Shown here in pieces: positions 37,334-50,254 of a stretch of DNA of 64,000 bases. The notes below the pieces were generated by a model. That model worked only from the letters and a program-made list of their open reading frames with translations. It was not told where the DNA came from and searched no databases. The translations under genes were made by a program, and so were the position numbers. Within the stretch, counting starts at the first letter, position 1. Each line of letters opens with the position of its first letter. The stretch is from Agrococcus sediminis (GTDB lineage Bacteria; Actinomycetota; Actinomycetes; Actinomycetales; Microbacteriaceae), in contig NZ_VOIR01000013.1 in assembly GCF_007923295.1 (NCBI RefSeq), forward strand, positions 62,001-126,000, read 5' to 3'.

Positions 37334-38268
37334 TCATCCGACTCTCCCGCACGAACACCGCGGAGGTGCAGCGACGGATGCTCGAGATCCGCGACGAGGG
37401 CGGCGTGGTCGCGCTCGGGCGGGTGCTGACGCTCGTCATCCACACGCAGATCGGCGGCGAGGAGGAGGCGATCCGCGCCGCCAACGCCGCCTCCCGCGAG
37501 CACCCGATGCGCGTCATCGTCGTCTCGCGGAACCCCGACCACGTCAATGCCGGCGAGGAGCCGCGCCTCGACGCCGAGCTGCGCGTGGGCGCCGACGCCG
37601 GCGCGAGCGAGGTCGTGCTGCTGCAGTGCTACGGCGAGCTCGGCTCGCACCTGCTCGGCATCGTGCAGGGCCTGCTGCTGCCCGACGCGCCCGTCGTCGC
37701 CTGGTGGCCGAGCTTCATGCCCGAGACGCCCTCCGCGGCGCAGCTCGGCCAGATCTCGCAGCGCCGCATCACCGACTCCGGCAGGCAGGCGGACCCGCAC
37801 GCGGCGATCCTGTCGCTCGCCGGCTGCTACACGCCCGGCGACACCGACCTCGCGTGGACGCGGCTGACGAACTGGCGCGCGCACCTCGCGGCGCTGCTCG
37901 ACCAGCCGCCCTTCGAGCCGGTGCACGGCGGCCGCGTCTCGGGCGACCTCGACAACCCGAGCGTGCACCTCATGGCCGCGTGGCTGCACCTGCGCCTCGG
38001 CGTGCCGATCGAGAAGGTCGAGGCGGGCGAGACCCCCACCGGCTCGAGCGGCCTGCACGCGGTCGAGCTGCAGCGCGACAGCGGCGACTCGTCCCTCACG
38101 CGCCTGCGCGACTCGGTGGGCGTGCTGCGCCAGCCCGGGCAGCCCGAGCACCACGTCGCGCTCTCGACCCGCGGGCTCGAGGACCAGCTCGCGGAGGAGC
38201 TGCGCAAGCTCGCGCCCGACGACATGTACCGCCAGGTGCTGCTGTCGACGCTGGAGCACGCGGCATGA
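37330..38268 (+). CDS. opcA: glucose-6-phosphate dehydrogenase assembly protein OpcA
   Basis: Protein of 312 residues that in actinobacteria and cyanobacteria activates or assembles Zwf. Characteristic segments are RVLTLVIHTQIGGEEEAIRAANAASREHPMR (read in two parts), PVVAWWPSFMPETPS and GDTDLAWTRLTNWRAHLAALLD. The GTG start overlaps the zwf stop as GTGA, matching its role as a Zwf partner. It has no cysteine-rich redox motif in the N-terminus that would suggest a cyanobacterial-type switch. Confidence 0.95.
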   Translation: MIIRLSRTNTAEVQRRMLEIRDEGGVVALGRVLTLVIHTQIGGEEEAIRAANAASREHPMRVIVVSRNPDHVNAGEEPRLDAELRVGADAGASEVVLLQCYGELGSHLLGIVQGLLLPDAPVVAWWPSFMPETPSAAQLGQISQRRITDSGRQADPHAAILSLAGCYTPGDTDLAWTRLTNWRAHLAALLDQPPFEPVHGGRVSGDLDNPSVHLMAAWLHLRLGVPIEKVEAGETPTGSSGLHAVELQRDSGDSSLTRLRDSVGVLRQPGQPEHHVALSTRGLEDQLAEELRKLAPDDMYRQVLLSTLEHAA

Positions 38269-38975
38269 GCCTCGTCGTGCACGAGGGCCGCGCCGCGCTC
38301 GTCGCGGCCACCGCCGACCGCCTCGTCGCGCTCCTGGCCGAGCTCGTCGAGGCCCGGGGGCGCGCGACCGTCGCGCTCACCGGCGGCAGCGTCGGCATCG
38401 AGCTGCTCGCGGCGCTCGTCGACTGCGAGGTCGACTGGTCGCGCGTGCACGTGACGTGGAGCGACGAGCGGTTCGTCGCCGCCGACTCCCCCGACCGCAA
38501 CGCGCGGCAGGCGCGCGAGGCGCTGCTCGACCGCGTGCCGATCCCCGCGGGCAACGTGCACGAGCTGCCCGCGGCGGGCTCCGCGTCCCTCGACGAGGCC
38601 GCCGCGGCCGCGACGGCGATGCTGGCCGAGCTCGGCACCGTCGACCTGACGCTGCTGGGCATGGGCCCGGATGCGCATGTGGCGTCGCTCTTCCCCGGCC
38701 TGCCGGGCGTGGCGCAGCCGGGCACCGGCGTGATCGCGGTGCGCGACTCCCCCAAGCCCCCGCCCGAGCGGCTGAGCTTCACGGTCGGCGCGATCGGCGC
38801 ATCCGATCGCGTCTGGCTCGTCGTCGCCGGCGCCGACAAGGCCGAGGCGGTCGCGCTCGCACGCTCGGGCGCCTCGCCCGACGCCGCTCCGGCGGCCGCG
38901 GCGCACGGCCGGGTCGAGACGCTCTGGCTGCTCGACGACGAAGCGGCCGCCCTGCTGGAGCAGGACGGCCGCTAG
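38265..38975 (+). CDS. pgl: 6-phosphogluconolactonase
   Basis: Hydrolyses 6-phosphogluconolactone, the product of Zwf; 236 residues. The family pattern is VALTGGSVGIELLAAL, VHVTWSDERFVAADSPDRN and LTLLGMGPDAHVASLFPG, where the Asp and His of the last segment form the active site. It overlaps opcA as ATGA and ends the operon. The next oxidative step (gnd) is not in this window. It is convergent with rbpA at 16 bases. Confidence 0.95.
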   Translation: MSLVVHEGRAALVAATADRLVALLAELVEARGRATVALTGGSVGIELLAALVDCEVDWSRVHVTWSDERFVAADSPDRNARQAREALLDRVPIPAGNVHELPAAGSASLDEAAAAATAMLAELGTVDLTLLGMGPDAHVASLFPGLPGVAQPGTGVIAVRDSPKPPPERLSFTVGAIGASDRVWLVVAGADKAEAVALARSGASPDAAPAAAAHGRVETLWLLDDEAAALLEQDGR

Positions 38976-38991
38976 GCGGGTCGGTCGCGGG

Positions 38992-39348
38992 TCAGCCGCG
39001 GCCCTCCGCGGAGCGCAGCTTCTGCAGCGCCTCGTCGAGCAGCTGCACGGCCTCCTCGGGCGTGCGGCGCTCCTTCACGTAGGCGAGGTGCGTCTTGTAC
39101 GGCTCGTTCTTCGAGAGCTGCGGCGGGTGCTCCTTGTCGCGGCCGGCGGGCAGGCCCGTCGACGGCGAGTCGATCACCTCGGGGATCTCGTCCTCGGGGA
39201 GGTCGGCCGCGAAGTAGCGGACCGTCTCGTTGCCCATCGCGTCCCAGTACGAGACCGCCACGCGCTCGGCGTGGAAGCCGCGGTCCTGCTCGCCCATGGG
39301 GCCCGCACCGACGCGCGAGCCGCGGATCGCGCTGCCACCGGAGGCCAT
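38992..39348 (-). CDS. rbpA: RNA polymerase-binding protein RbpA, cysteine-free form
   Basis: Actinobacteria-specific transcription activator of 118 residues that binds sigma factor and promoter DNA. The N-terminal tail MASGGSAIRGSRVGAGPMGE and the C-terminal sigma-interaction region PYKTHLAYVKERRTPEEA are typical. The central domain normally holds Cys/His zinc ligands, but here there is no cysteine at all: the expected CxxCG position reads DSPSTGLPAG. Zinc is therefore probably not bound. It overlaps the secG stop as TGATG and shares its transcript. Confidence 0.95.
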   Translation of the reverse strand: MASGGSAIRGSRVGAGPMGEQDRGFHAERVAVSYWDAMGNETVRYFAADLPEDEIPEVIDSPSTGLPAGRDKEHPPQLSKNEPYKTHLAYVKERRTPEEAVQLLDEALQKLRSAEGRG

Positions 39349-39596
39349 CAGATGCCCGCGATCTTGGTGATGAGGCCGAGCACCACGATCGACGCGAGCC
39401 AGGCGAGGCTGACCACGACGGTGATGGTGTTGAGGTTGCGCTCCGCGACGCCCGACGAGCCGAGCGACGAGCCGACGCCGCCACCGAACATGTCGGACAG
39501 GCCGCCTCCGCGGCCCTTGTGCAGCAGGATGAACAGCGTCAGCAGCACAGACGTGATGCCGAGGATCACCTGCATGATGATCTGGAGAATCTCCAC
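39348..39596 (-). CDS. secG: preprotein translocase subunit SecG
   Basis: Small membrane subunit of the SecYEG channel, 82 residues. It has two hydrophobic helices (about 2-24 and 57-78) separated by the conserved loop HKGRGGGLSDMFGGGVG. The GTG at 39596 is preferred because the following residues start the first helix and a GAGGG ribosome site lies just upstream; longer in-frame versions would add a non-helical extension. It is followed immediately by rbpA. Confidence 0.93.
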   Translation of the reverse strand: MEILQIIMQVILGITSVLLTLFILLHKGRGGGLSDMFGGGVGSSLGSSGVAERNLNTITVVVSLAWLASIVVLGLITKIAGI

Positions 39597-39663
39597 TAGC
39601 CCTCTTTCCGAATCCTCGACCGAGGTCGATGCCGTGGCGCAGGCCACGGGAAGTCCAACGAGC

Positions 39664-39669
39664 ATCCTA
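39664..39669 (-). promoter_or_regulatory. -10 box (TAGGAT) of secG-rbpA
   Basis: TAGGAT on the minus strand in the 112-base gap after tpiA. It predicts a leader of about 60 bases before the secG GTG. Confidence 0.4.
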
Positions 39670-39708
39670 CCGCAGGGATTCCCGGCGGCCGGGTGCCGCG
39701 GCGGCGGC

Positions 39709-40497
39709 TCAGGTGCCGACGTGGTGCTGGAAGCGGCTGATGGCCGCGAACTCCGCCGCGTCGAGGCTCGCCCCGCCGACGAGCGCGCCGTCGATGTCGG
39801 GCTCGCGCATGAAGCCGGCGATGTTGCCCGACTTCACGCTGCCGCCGTAGAGGATGCGGGTCGCCGCCGCCGCCTCGTCGCCGCGCACCTCGGCGAGCGT
39901 CTGGCGCAGCGCCTGGCACACCTGCTGCGCCTGGTCGGCCGTGGCCGCCTGGCCCGAGCCGATCGCCCAGACGGGCTCGTACGCGACGACGATCTCGCCG
40001 GCCGCGGGCAGCTCGGCGAGCACGTCGCGCAGCTGCTGCACGGGCACCGCCGACGCGCCGTGCTGCTCGAGGTCCTCGGCCGTCTCGCCGACGCAGATCA
40101 CTGGCGTGACGCCGTGGCGGAGCGCCGCGGCGGCCTTGCGGCCGACGATCGCGTCGGTCTCGCCGTGGTCCTGGCGGCGCTCGGAGTGGCCGACGATCGC
40201 GTAGGCGCAGTCGAGCTTCGCGAGCATCGCGGCGGACACCTCGCCCGTGTGGGCGCCCGCGTCGTGCTCCGAGACGTCCTGGGCGCCGTGCCGCAGCTCG
40301 AAGCGCTCGGCCGAGATGAGCGTCTGCACGCTGCGCAGGCCGGTGAAGGGCGGGAAGACCGCCACCTCGACCGCCGCGTGGTCGTGCTTCGCGTCCTGCA
40401 GCGTCCAGGCGAGCTTCTGCACGAGCGCGATCGCCTGCAGGTGGTCCTGGTGCATCTTCCAGTTGCCCGCGATCAGCGGGGTGCGGCTCGTGGTCAT
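39709..40497 (-). CDS. tpiA: triose-phosphate isomerase
   Basis: Glycolytic TIM-barrel enzyme of 262 residues. The catalytic Lys is in IAGNWKMH, His in VGHSERR, and Glu in [12 protein letters not shown], with the phosphate-binding turn [11 protein letters not shown] near the end. ATG 40497 is chosen because GAGAGG lies seven bases upstream; ATG 40503 would leave only one base of spacing. It is the third gene of gap-pgk-tpiA and follows pgk by 14 bases. Confidence 0.97.
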   Translation of the reverse strand: MTTSRTPLIAGNWKMHQDHLQAIALVQKLAWTLQDAKHDHAAVEVAVFPPFTGLRSVQTLISAERFELRHGAQDVSEHDAGAHTGEVSAAMLAKLDCAYAIVGHSERRQDHGETDAIVGRKAAAALRHGVTPVICVGETAEDLEQHGASAVPVQQLRDVLAELPAAGEIVVAYEPVWAIGSGQAATADQAQQVCQALRQTLAEVRGDEAAAATRILYGGSVKSGNIAGFMREPDIDGALVGGASLDAAEFAAISRFQHHVGT

Positions 40498-40511
40498 GGC
40501 CATTCCTCTCG

Positions 40512-41723
40512 TCACCAGCCCAGTGCTTCCAGGCCCGGCAGCCGGGCGCCCTCGAGGAACTCGAGGCTCGCGCCGCCGCCGGTGGAGATGTGCCCGAAGT
40601 CGTCGTCGGCGAAGCCGAGCTGGCGCACCGCGGCGGCGGAGTCGCCGCCGCCGACGACCGCGAGGCCGTCCACCTCGGTGAGCGCCTGGGCGACGGCCTT
40701 CGTGCCGGCAGCGAACGCCTCCATCTCGAACACGCCCATCGGGCCGTTCCAGAAGACGGTGCGCGCACCGCGGATGGCGTCGGCGAACGCCGCGGCGGAG
40801 TCGGGCCCGATGTCGAGCCCGATGCCCGAGGCACCGAAGCGGGACTGCTCGATCGCGTCGGACGCGACGGTCTCGTGCGCCGCGTCGGCGGCGAAGGACT
40901 CGGCGACGACGACGTCGGTCGGCAGCAGCAGCTCGACCCCCAGCTCCTCGGCCTGCGCGATGTAGCCGCGCACGCGCTCGAGCTGCTCCTCCTCGAGGAG
41001 GCTCGCGGCGACGCCGTGGCCCTGCGCGGCGAGGAACGTGAAGAGCATCCCGCCGCCGATGAGCAGGCGGTCGACGCGCGGCAGCAGGTGCTCGATGACG
41101 CCGAGCTTGTCGCTCACCTTCGAGCCGCCGAGCACGACCGCGTACGGCCGCTCGGGCGACTCGGTCAGGCGCGAGAGCACGTCGAGCTCGCGCTCGACGA
41201 GCAGGCCGGCGGCGCTGGGGAGCGCCTGGGCGAGCTCGAAGACGCTCGCCTGCTCGCGATGCACGACGCCGAAGCCGTCGGAGACGAACGCGTCGGCCCC
41301 GGTCGCGAGCTCGGCGGCGAGGGCCGCGCGCTCGGCGGCGTCCTCGCTGGTCTCCCGCGGGTCGAAGCGCAGGTTCTCGAGCAGCGCGAGCTGCCCGTCC
41401 TGCAGGGCGATCCGCACGCGCTGCGCATCCTCGCCCACCGTGTCGGCGGCGAAGGCGACCGGCGAGCCGAGCAGCTCCTCCAGCCGCCGCGCCACCGGCG
41501 CGAGCGAGTACTTCGCCTCCGGCGCGCCCTTCGGGCGGCCGAGGTGCGAGATCGCCACGACCCTCGCGCCCTGCTCGAGCAGGGTGCGGAGGGTCGGCAG
41601 CGATGCGACGATGCGCCCCTCGTCGGTGATCTCGCCGTCCTGCAGCGGCACGTTGAAGTCGCACCGGATGAGGACGGTCCTGCCGGCGAGGTCGCCGAGG
41701 GTGTCGAGCGTGCGGATCGCCAT
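40512..41723 (-). CDS. pgk: phosphoglycerate kinase
   Basis: Forms ATP and 3-phosphoglycerate from 1,3-bisphosphoglycerate; 403 residues. N-terminal substrate motifs are [11 protein letters not shown] and ISHLGRPKG, the hinge region has [18 protein letters not shown], and the nucleotide site ends [17 protein letters not shown] with [10 protein letters not shown]. It lies five bases after gap and 14 before tpiA, so the three genes form one transcript. Confidence 0.97.
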   Translation of the reverse strand: MAIRTLDTLGDLAGRTVLIRCDFNVPLQDGEITDEGRIVASLPTLRTLLEQGARVVAISHLGRPKGAPEAKYSLAPVARRLEELLGSPVAFAADTVGEDAQRVRIALQDGQLALLENLRFDPRETSEDAAERAALAAELATGADAFVSDGFGVVHREQASVFELAQALPSAAGLLVERELDVLSRLTESPERPYAVVLGGSKVSDKLGVIEHLLPRVDRLLIGGGMLFTFLAAQGHGVAASLLEEEQLERVRGYIAQAEELGVELLLPTDVVVAESFAADAAHETVASDAIEQSRFGASGIGLDIGPDSAAAFADAIRGARTVFWNGPMGVFEMEAFAAGTKAVAQALTEVDGLAVVGGGDSAAAVRQLGFADDDFGHISTGGGASLEFLEGARLPGLEALGW

Positions 41724-41728
41724 GCGGA

Positions 41729-42799
<1,071 letters not shown>

Positions 42800-42819
42800 T
42801 CACATGGTGACGTTTCGGG

Positions 42820-43443
42820 TCAGCGGACGATGAGTCCCGCGGTCTGCGCCTTGGCGGCGTCGAACCGGGCCTGGGCGTCCTGCCAGTTGACGATGTTCCA
42901 GAACGCCTTGACGTAGTCGGCCTTGACGTTGAGGTAGTCGAGGTAGAAGGCGTGCTCCCACATGTCGAGCATGAGGATCGGGTGCGCGCCGACCGGCACG
43001 TTGCCCTGCTGGTCGAAGAGCTGGAAGACGTTGAGGCGCGAGGCGATCGAGTCCCACGCGAGCACCGACCAGCCGGAGCCCTGGATGCCCGTGGCGTTCG
43101 CGGTGAAGTGCGCCTGGAACTTCGAGAAGTCGCCGAAGAACTCGCCGATCGCGGCCCGCAGCTCGCCCTCGGGCTCGCCGCCGCCGTCGCCGGAGAGGTT
43201 GTTCCAGAACACGGTGTGGTTCGTGTGCCCGCCGAGGTTGAACGCGAGGTCCTTCTCGAGCTTGTTGACGTTCGTCAGGTCGTCCGCGTCGCGCGCGGCC
43301 TGCAGCTTCTCGAGCGCGGTGTTCGCGCCGTCGACGTACGCCTTGTGGTGCTTGTCGTGGTGGAGCTCCATGATCTTCGCGGAGATGTGGGGCTCGAGTG
43401 CCGCGTAGTCGTAGGGCAGATCGGGAAGGGTGTAGACGGCCAT
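42820..43443 (-). CDS. sodA: superoxide dismutase (Mn/Fe family)
   Basis: Cytoplasmic superoxide dismutase of 207 residues. The start MAVYTLPDLPYDYAALEP, the metal ligand His28 in MELHHDKHHKAYV, the second His in FNLGGHTNHTVFW, and DMWEHAFYLDY with the Asp and His ligands are all present. Metal preference (Mn, Fe or either) cannot be settled by eye. A GGAGAG ribosome site precedes the ATG at 43443, which is preferred over in-frame codons further upstream. It has its own TAGGAT -10 box and terminator, so it is a single-gene unit. Confidence 0.95.
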   Translation of the reverse strand: MAVYTLPDLPYDYAALEPHISAKIMELHHDKHHKAYVDGANTALEKLQAARDADDLTNVNKLEKDLAFNLGGHTNHTVFWNNLSGDGGGEPEGELRAAIGEFFGDFSKFQAHFTANATGIQGSGWSVLAWDSIASRLNVFQLFDQQGNVPVGAHPILMLDMWEHAFYLDYLNVKADYVKAFWNIVNWQDAQARFDAAKAQTAGLIVR

Positions 43444-43490
43444 GGGGCTCTCCTCTCTTGCGCGCGTCGCGCGCCGATTGGTCGATCTCG

Positions 43491-43496
43491 ATCCTA
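43491..43496 (-). promoter_or_regulatory. -10 box (TAGGAT) of sodA
   Basis: TAGGAT on the minus strand, 47 bases before the ATG at 43443, predicts a leader of about 41 bases. Confidence 0.45.
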
Positions 43497-43537
43497 TCCA
43501 CGGCCCCTGCACGAGTCAGGAGCGCGGATGCCGGGCG

Positions 43538-44518
43538 TCACACGTCGATGTCCTCCGGCACGGCGGCCTCGGTGTCGGGGATGCCGCGGTCCTGCGCGGC
43601 GCGGTCGGCCATCGCGAGCAGGCGTCGGATGCGGCCCGCCACGGCGTCCTTCGTCATCGTCGGGGTGGCGAGGTGGCCGAGCTCGTCGAGGCTCGCGTCG
43701 CGGTGCTCGACGCGCAGCCTGCCGGCGTAGGCGAGGTGCTCGGGCACGTCGGGGCCGAGGATCTCGAGCGCGCGCTCGATCCGCGCGCACGCCGCGACGG
43801 CCGCCTGCGCGCTCCGGCGCAGGTTGGCGTCGTCGAAGTTCACGAGCCGGTTGGCGGTGGCGCGCACCTCGCGCCGCTGCCGCAGCTCGGCCCACGCCTG
43901 CACGGTCTCGTGGGCGCCCATGGTGGTGAGCATGCGCGAGATCGGCTCGCCCTCGCGGATGACGACGCGGTGCGTGCCGCGCACCTCGCGCGACTTCGCG
44001 GGCACGCCGAGCCGGCCGGCGGCGCCGACGAGCGCCATCGCCGCCTCGTTGCCCGGGCAGGCCACCTCGAGCGCCGCGGAGCGCCCCGGGTCGGAGAGCG
44101 TGCCCTGGGCGAGGAAGGCGCCGCGCCAGACGCCCGCGAGGTCCTCGAGCGAGCCCGTGGTGACCTTGTTGGGCAGGCCGCGGACGGGCTTGCGCCGCGC
44201 ATCCATCAGCCCCGTCTGCCGCGCGAGGGTCTCGCCCTCGGCGATGACCCGCACGAGGTAGGCGCCGCTCGAGCGGCTCGACGAGGAGGACGAGATGCGG
44301 GCGATCTCGGCCTTCACGCCGTAGAGCTCGAGGATGCTGCGCGCGAGCCTCGCGGCGGCGGCGGCGGAGTCGAGCTCGCTCTCGACCGCGACGCGGTTCG
44401 AGATCACGTGCAGGCCGCCGGCGAAGCGCAGGAGGGTCGCGACCTCTGCCGCCTTCGTCTGGGGTCGCGTCACGCGCACCCGCGCGAGCTCCTCCTTGAC
44501 GTCGTCGGTCAATGCCAC
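43538..44518 (-). CDS. whiA: WhiA sporulation/cell-division transcription regulator
   Basis: DNA-binding protein of 326 residues with a LAGLIDADG-homing-endonuclease-like N-terminal fold ([21 protein letters not shown]) and a C-terminal helix-turn-helix ([26 protein letters not shown]). In actinobacteria it controls cell division or sporulation genes. The GTG at 44518 is chosen: it gives [11 protein letters not shown], like known family starts, and has GGGAG six bases before it. ATG 44536 overlaps the rapZ stop as ATGA and is the alternative. The order uvrC-rapZ-whiA is the standard actinobacterial one. Confidence 0.94.
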   Translation of the reverse strand: MALTDDVKEELARVRVTRPQTKAAEVATLLRFAGGLHVISNRVAVESELDSAAAAARLARSILELYGVKAEIARISSSSSSRSSGAYLVRVIAEGETLARQTGLMDARRKPVRGLPNKVTTGSLEDLAGVWRGAFLAQGTLSDPGRSAALEVACPGNEAAMALVGAAGRLGVPAKSREVRGTHRVVIREGEPISRMLTTMGAHETVQAWAELRQRREVRATANRLVNFDDANLRRSAQAAVAACARIERALEILGPDVPEHLAYAGRLRVEHRDASLDELGHLATPTMTKDAVAGRIRRLLAMADRAAQDRGIPDTEAAVPEDIDV

Positions 44519-44532
44519 GCCTGCTCCCTTCG

Positions 44533-45396
44533 TCATTCGCGCCCCAGGTCTCGATGCTTCACGGCCACGCGCAGCCCGGGCGTGCCCGACAGCCGCGAGG
44601 CCAGGTGCTCGGCCATCGCCACCGAGCGGTGCTTCCCGCCGGTGCAGCCGACGCCCAGCACGGCGTGCAGCTTGTTCTCGCGCGCGAAGCCGGCCAGCAC
44701 CGGCCGCAGCGCCTCGAGGTAGCGATCGGCGAACTCCGCCGCCCCCTCCTGCTCGAGCACGTAGTCGGCCACGAGCTGCTCGGTGCCGTCGTGGCCCCGC
44801 AGCTCGGGCTTCCAGAACGGGTTCGGCAGGAACCGCATGTCGGCGATCAGGTCGGCATCGACGGGGATGCCGTACTTGAAGCCGAAGCTCATCACCGTCA
44901 GCGTCACCTCGAGCTCGCCACCGGGCGCGAAGCGCTCCCCCACCCGGCGCGTCAGCTGGTGGGGGTTGAGCCCGGTGGTGTCGAGCAGGTCGTCGGCCAT
45001 GCCGCGCAGCGCCTCGAGGCGCGTGCGCTCCATGCGGATGCCGTCGAGGATCGTGCCGTCGCCCTGCAGCGGGTGGGGCCGGCGCACCTGCTCGTAGCGG
45101 CGCACGAGCTCGGCGTCGCTCGCCTCGAGGAAGAGCACCCGCACGGAGTGCTCGGCGCGCAGCATCTCGACGAAGCGCTTCGCGTCGTCGAAGAGGGCGC
45201 CGCCGCGCACGTCGACGACGATCGCGAGGCGGGACTCGGTGGATGCGCTGGTGGCGGCGGTGCGCACCAGCGCGCGGAGCATGGTGGGCGGCAGGTTGTC
45301 GACCACGAACCAGCCGAGGTCCTCGAGCGCATTGGCGACCGTGGTGCGACCCGCGCCGGACATGCCGGTGATGATCACGATCTCTCTTGCGTTCAC
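44533..45396 (-). CDS. rapZ: RapZ/YvcJ-family nucleotide-binding protein
   Basis: P-loop protein of 287 residues. The Walker A segment is [11 protein letters not shown], with Arg in place of Lys, as is common in actinobacterial members. The C-terminal half holds [24 protein letters not shown] and the phosphate-binding-like [18 protein letters not shown]. In enterobacteria it guides small-RNA turnover in amino-sugar control; its actinobacterial role is not defined. It overlaps uvrC as GTGA and touches whiA. Confidence 0.93.
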   Translation of the reverse strand: MNAREIVIITGMSGAGRTTVANALEDLGWFVVDNLPPTMLRALVRTAATSASTESRLAIVVDVRGGALFDDAKRFVEMLRAEHSVRVLFLEASDAELVRRYEQVRRPHPLQGDGTILDGIRMERTRLEALRGMADDLLDTTGLNPHQLTRRVGERFAPGGELEVTLTVMSFGFKYGIPVDADLIADMRFLPNPFWKPELRGHDGTEQLVADYVLEQEGAAEFADRYLEALRPVLAGFARENKLHAVLGVGCTGGKHRSVAMAEHLASRLSGTPGLRVAVKHRDLGRE

Positions 45397-47302
45397 GGTT
45401 CCGATTCCTGTCGCTGGGGTTCGGCGACCATCGTATCGGCGTTGAGCGCTCGCGCCACGGCCAGCGCGAGCGCCGGCCCGACGCCCGCGACCTCCTGCAG
45501 CTGCTCGGGGCTCGCCGCGCGCACGCGCTTCGCCGAGCCGAAGTGCTTGAGCAGCGCGCGCACGCGCGACGGCCCGAGCCCAGGGATGCCGCTCAGCTGC
45601 GACTCGATCGCGCTCGAGCGCTTCTGCCGCTGGTAGCCGATCGCGACGCGGTGCGCCTCGTCGCGGAGGCACTGCACGAGGTAGAGCGCCTCGCTCGAGC
45701 GCGGCAGGATCACCGGGAACTCCTCGTCGGGCAGCCACAGCTCCTCGAGCCGCTTGGCGATGCCGGCGAGCGCGACGCCCCGCACGCCCGCCTCGTCGAG
45801 CGCGCGCTTCGCCGCCTGCACCTGCGGACGGCCGCCGTCGACGAGCAGCAGCTGCGGCGTGTAGGCGAACCGCGACCCGGTGTCCTCCGGGTCGCCCTCG
45901 ACGAGGTAGCGCGCGCGGCGGGTGATGATCTGGTGGATCGAGTCGGTGTCGTCGGTCGTCTGCGCGATCGCGAACTTGCGGTACTGGTCCTTGCGCGGCA
46001 GCCCGTCCTCGAACACCACCATCGACGCGACGACGCCGGTGCCGCCGAGGTGCGAGACGTCGAAGCACTCGATGCGCAGCGGCGCCTCGCCCATGCCGAG
46101 CGCCTCCTGCAGGTCGGCGAGCGCCTGCGAGCGGGTGACGTAGTCGCTCGTGCGCTTCGTGCGGGCCACCTGCAGCGCGTGGGCCGCGTTGACCGCCGCG
46201 GAGTCGGCGAGCCGGCGCTTCTCGCCGCGCTGCGCGACGCGCACCGCGACGCGCCCGCCGAGCCCCTGGTCGGCGCGGCGGTCGGTGAGCCACGCCTCGA
46301 GCTCGTGCACGCTCTCGGGCTGCTTCGGGAAGAGCACCTCGCGCGCGGGCGGGTCGCCCGTCTCGTAGGCGATGCGCAGCACCTGGGTGGCGAGCTCGCC
46401 CTCGGTGAGGTCGATCTCGGTGTCGACCACCCACGACTTCGTGCCGCGGATGCGGCCGCCCCGCACCGCGAACAGGTGCACGGCCGCGCTCAGCTCGTCG
46501 TGCACGAGGCCGAAGACGTCGGCGTCGACCTTGTCGGAGAGCACGACGCTCGTGCGCGCCAGCACCGTCTCGAGCGCCGAGAGCTGGTCGCGCAGGCGCG
46601 CGGCCCGCTCGAACTCGAGCCGCGCGCTCGCGCGCTGCATCTGCTCCCGCACCCGGTCGACGAACTCCTGGTCGCCGCCGTTCATGAAGGCGACGAGGTC
46701 GTTGGCCGTCGCACGATGCTCCTCGAGCGTGACGCGCCCGACGCACGGCGCCGAGCACTTGCCGATGTCGCCCAGCAGGCACGGCCGGCCGGTGCGCTCG
46801 GCCCGGTCGTAGACCGACTGGCTGCACGAGCGCATCGGGAAGGCCTTCAGCAGCAGGTCGAGCGTCTCGCGGATCGCCCAGACCTTCGTGTAGGGCCCGA
46901 AGTAGCGCGCCCCGCGGATGCCGCGGTTGCGCGTGATGAGCGCCCGCGGCACGTCGTCGCGCATCGTCACGGCGAGGTACGGGTACGACTTGTCGTCGCG
47001 GAACTGCACGTTGAAGGGCGGCTCGTACTCCTTGATCCAGGTGAACTCGAGCTGCAGCGCCTCGAACTCGCTCGCGACGATCGTCCACTCGACGCGCACG
47101 GCCGTCAGCACCATCCGGCGGGTGCGCTCGTGCAGCGTCTCGAGCGGCTGGAAGTAGTTCGCGAGCCGCTGCCGCAGGTTCTTCGCCTTGCCGACGTAGA
47201 GCACGCGCTCGTGCTCGTCGCGGAAGCGGTACACGCCGGGCGCGGTGGGGATCGTGCCGGGCGCCGGCTTGTACGCGACCGTGCGCGAGCCGGGGGCGCG
47301 GC

Positions 47303-47306
<4 letters not shown>
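45393..47306 (-). CDS. uvrC: excinuclease ABC subunit C
   Basis: Nucleotide-excision-repair nuclease of 637 residues that cuts both sides of a lesion. The N-terminal GIY-YIG domain reads [27 protein letters not shown], a UVR motif lies near residue 205-240, the C-terminal RNase H-like nuclease has [23 protein letters not shown] and LLVDGGRPQ, and two helix-hairpin-helix motifs close the protein. It overlaps uvrA (ATGA) and rapZ (GTGA). uvrB is about 10 kb away in this window, on the same strand. Confidence 0.97.
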
Positions 47307-50179
<2,873 letters not shown>

Positions 50180-50185
50180 CCGACG

Positions 50186-50191
50186 AGTCTA
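50186..50191 (-). promoter_or_regulatory. leaderless -10 box (TAGACT) of uvrA
   Basis: TAGACT on the minus strand, then CGTCGG, then GTG at 50179. Confidence 0.6.
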
Positions 50192-50204
50192 CGAGCGGCC
50201 ACCC

Positions 50205-50220
50205 ACACGGCGGCCCGTGT
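50205..50220 (-). terminator. small hairpin after the carboxylase operon
   Basis: ACACGG (50205-50210) pairs with CCGTGT (50215-50220) across CGGC. It lies 35 bases after the biotin carboxylase stop on the minus strand and before the uvrA promoter. Confidence 0.4.
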
Positions 50221-50254
50221 TCGCGCTCGGCTCATCCCCCGACGGCGTCCTGGC

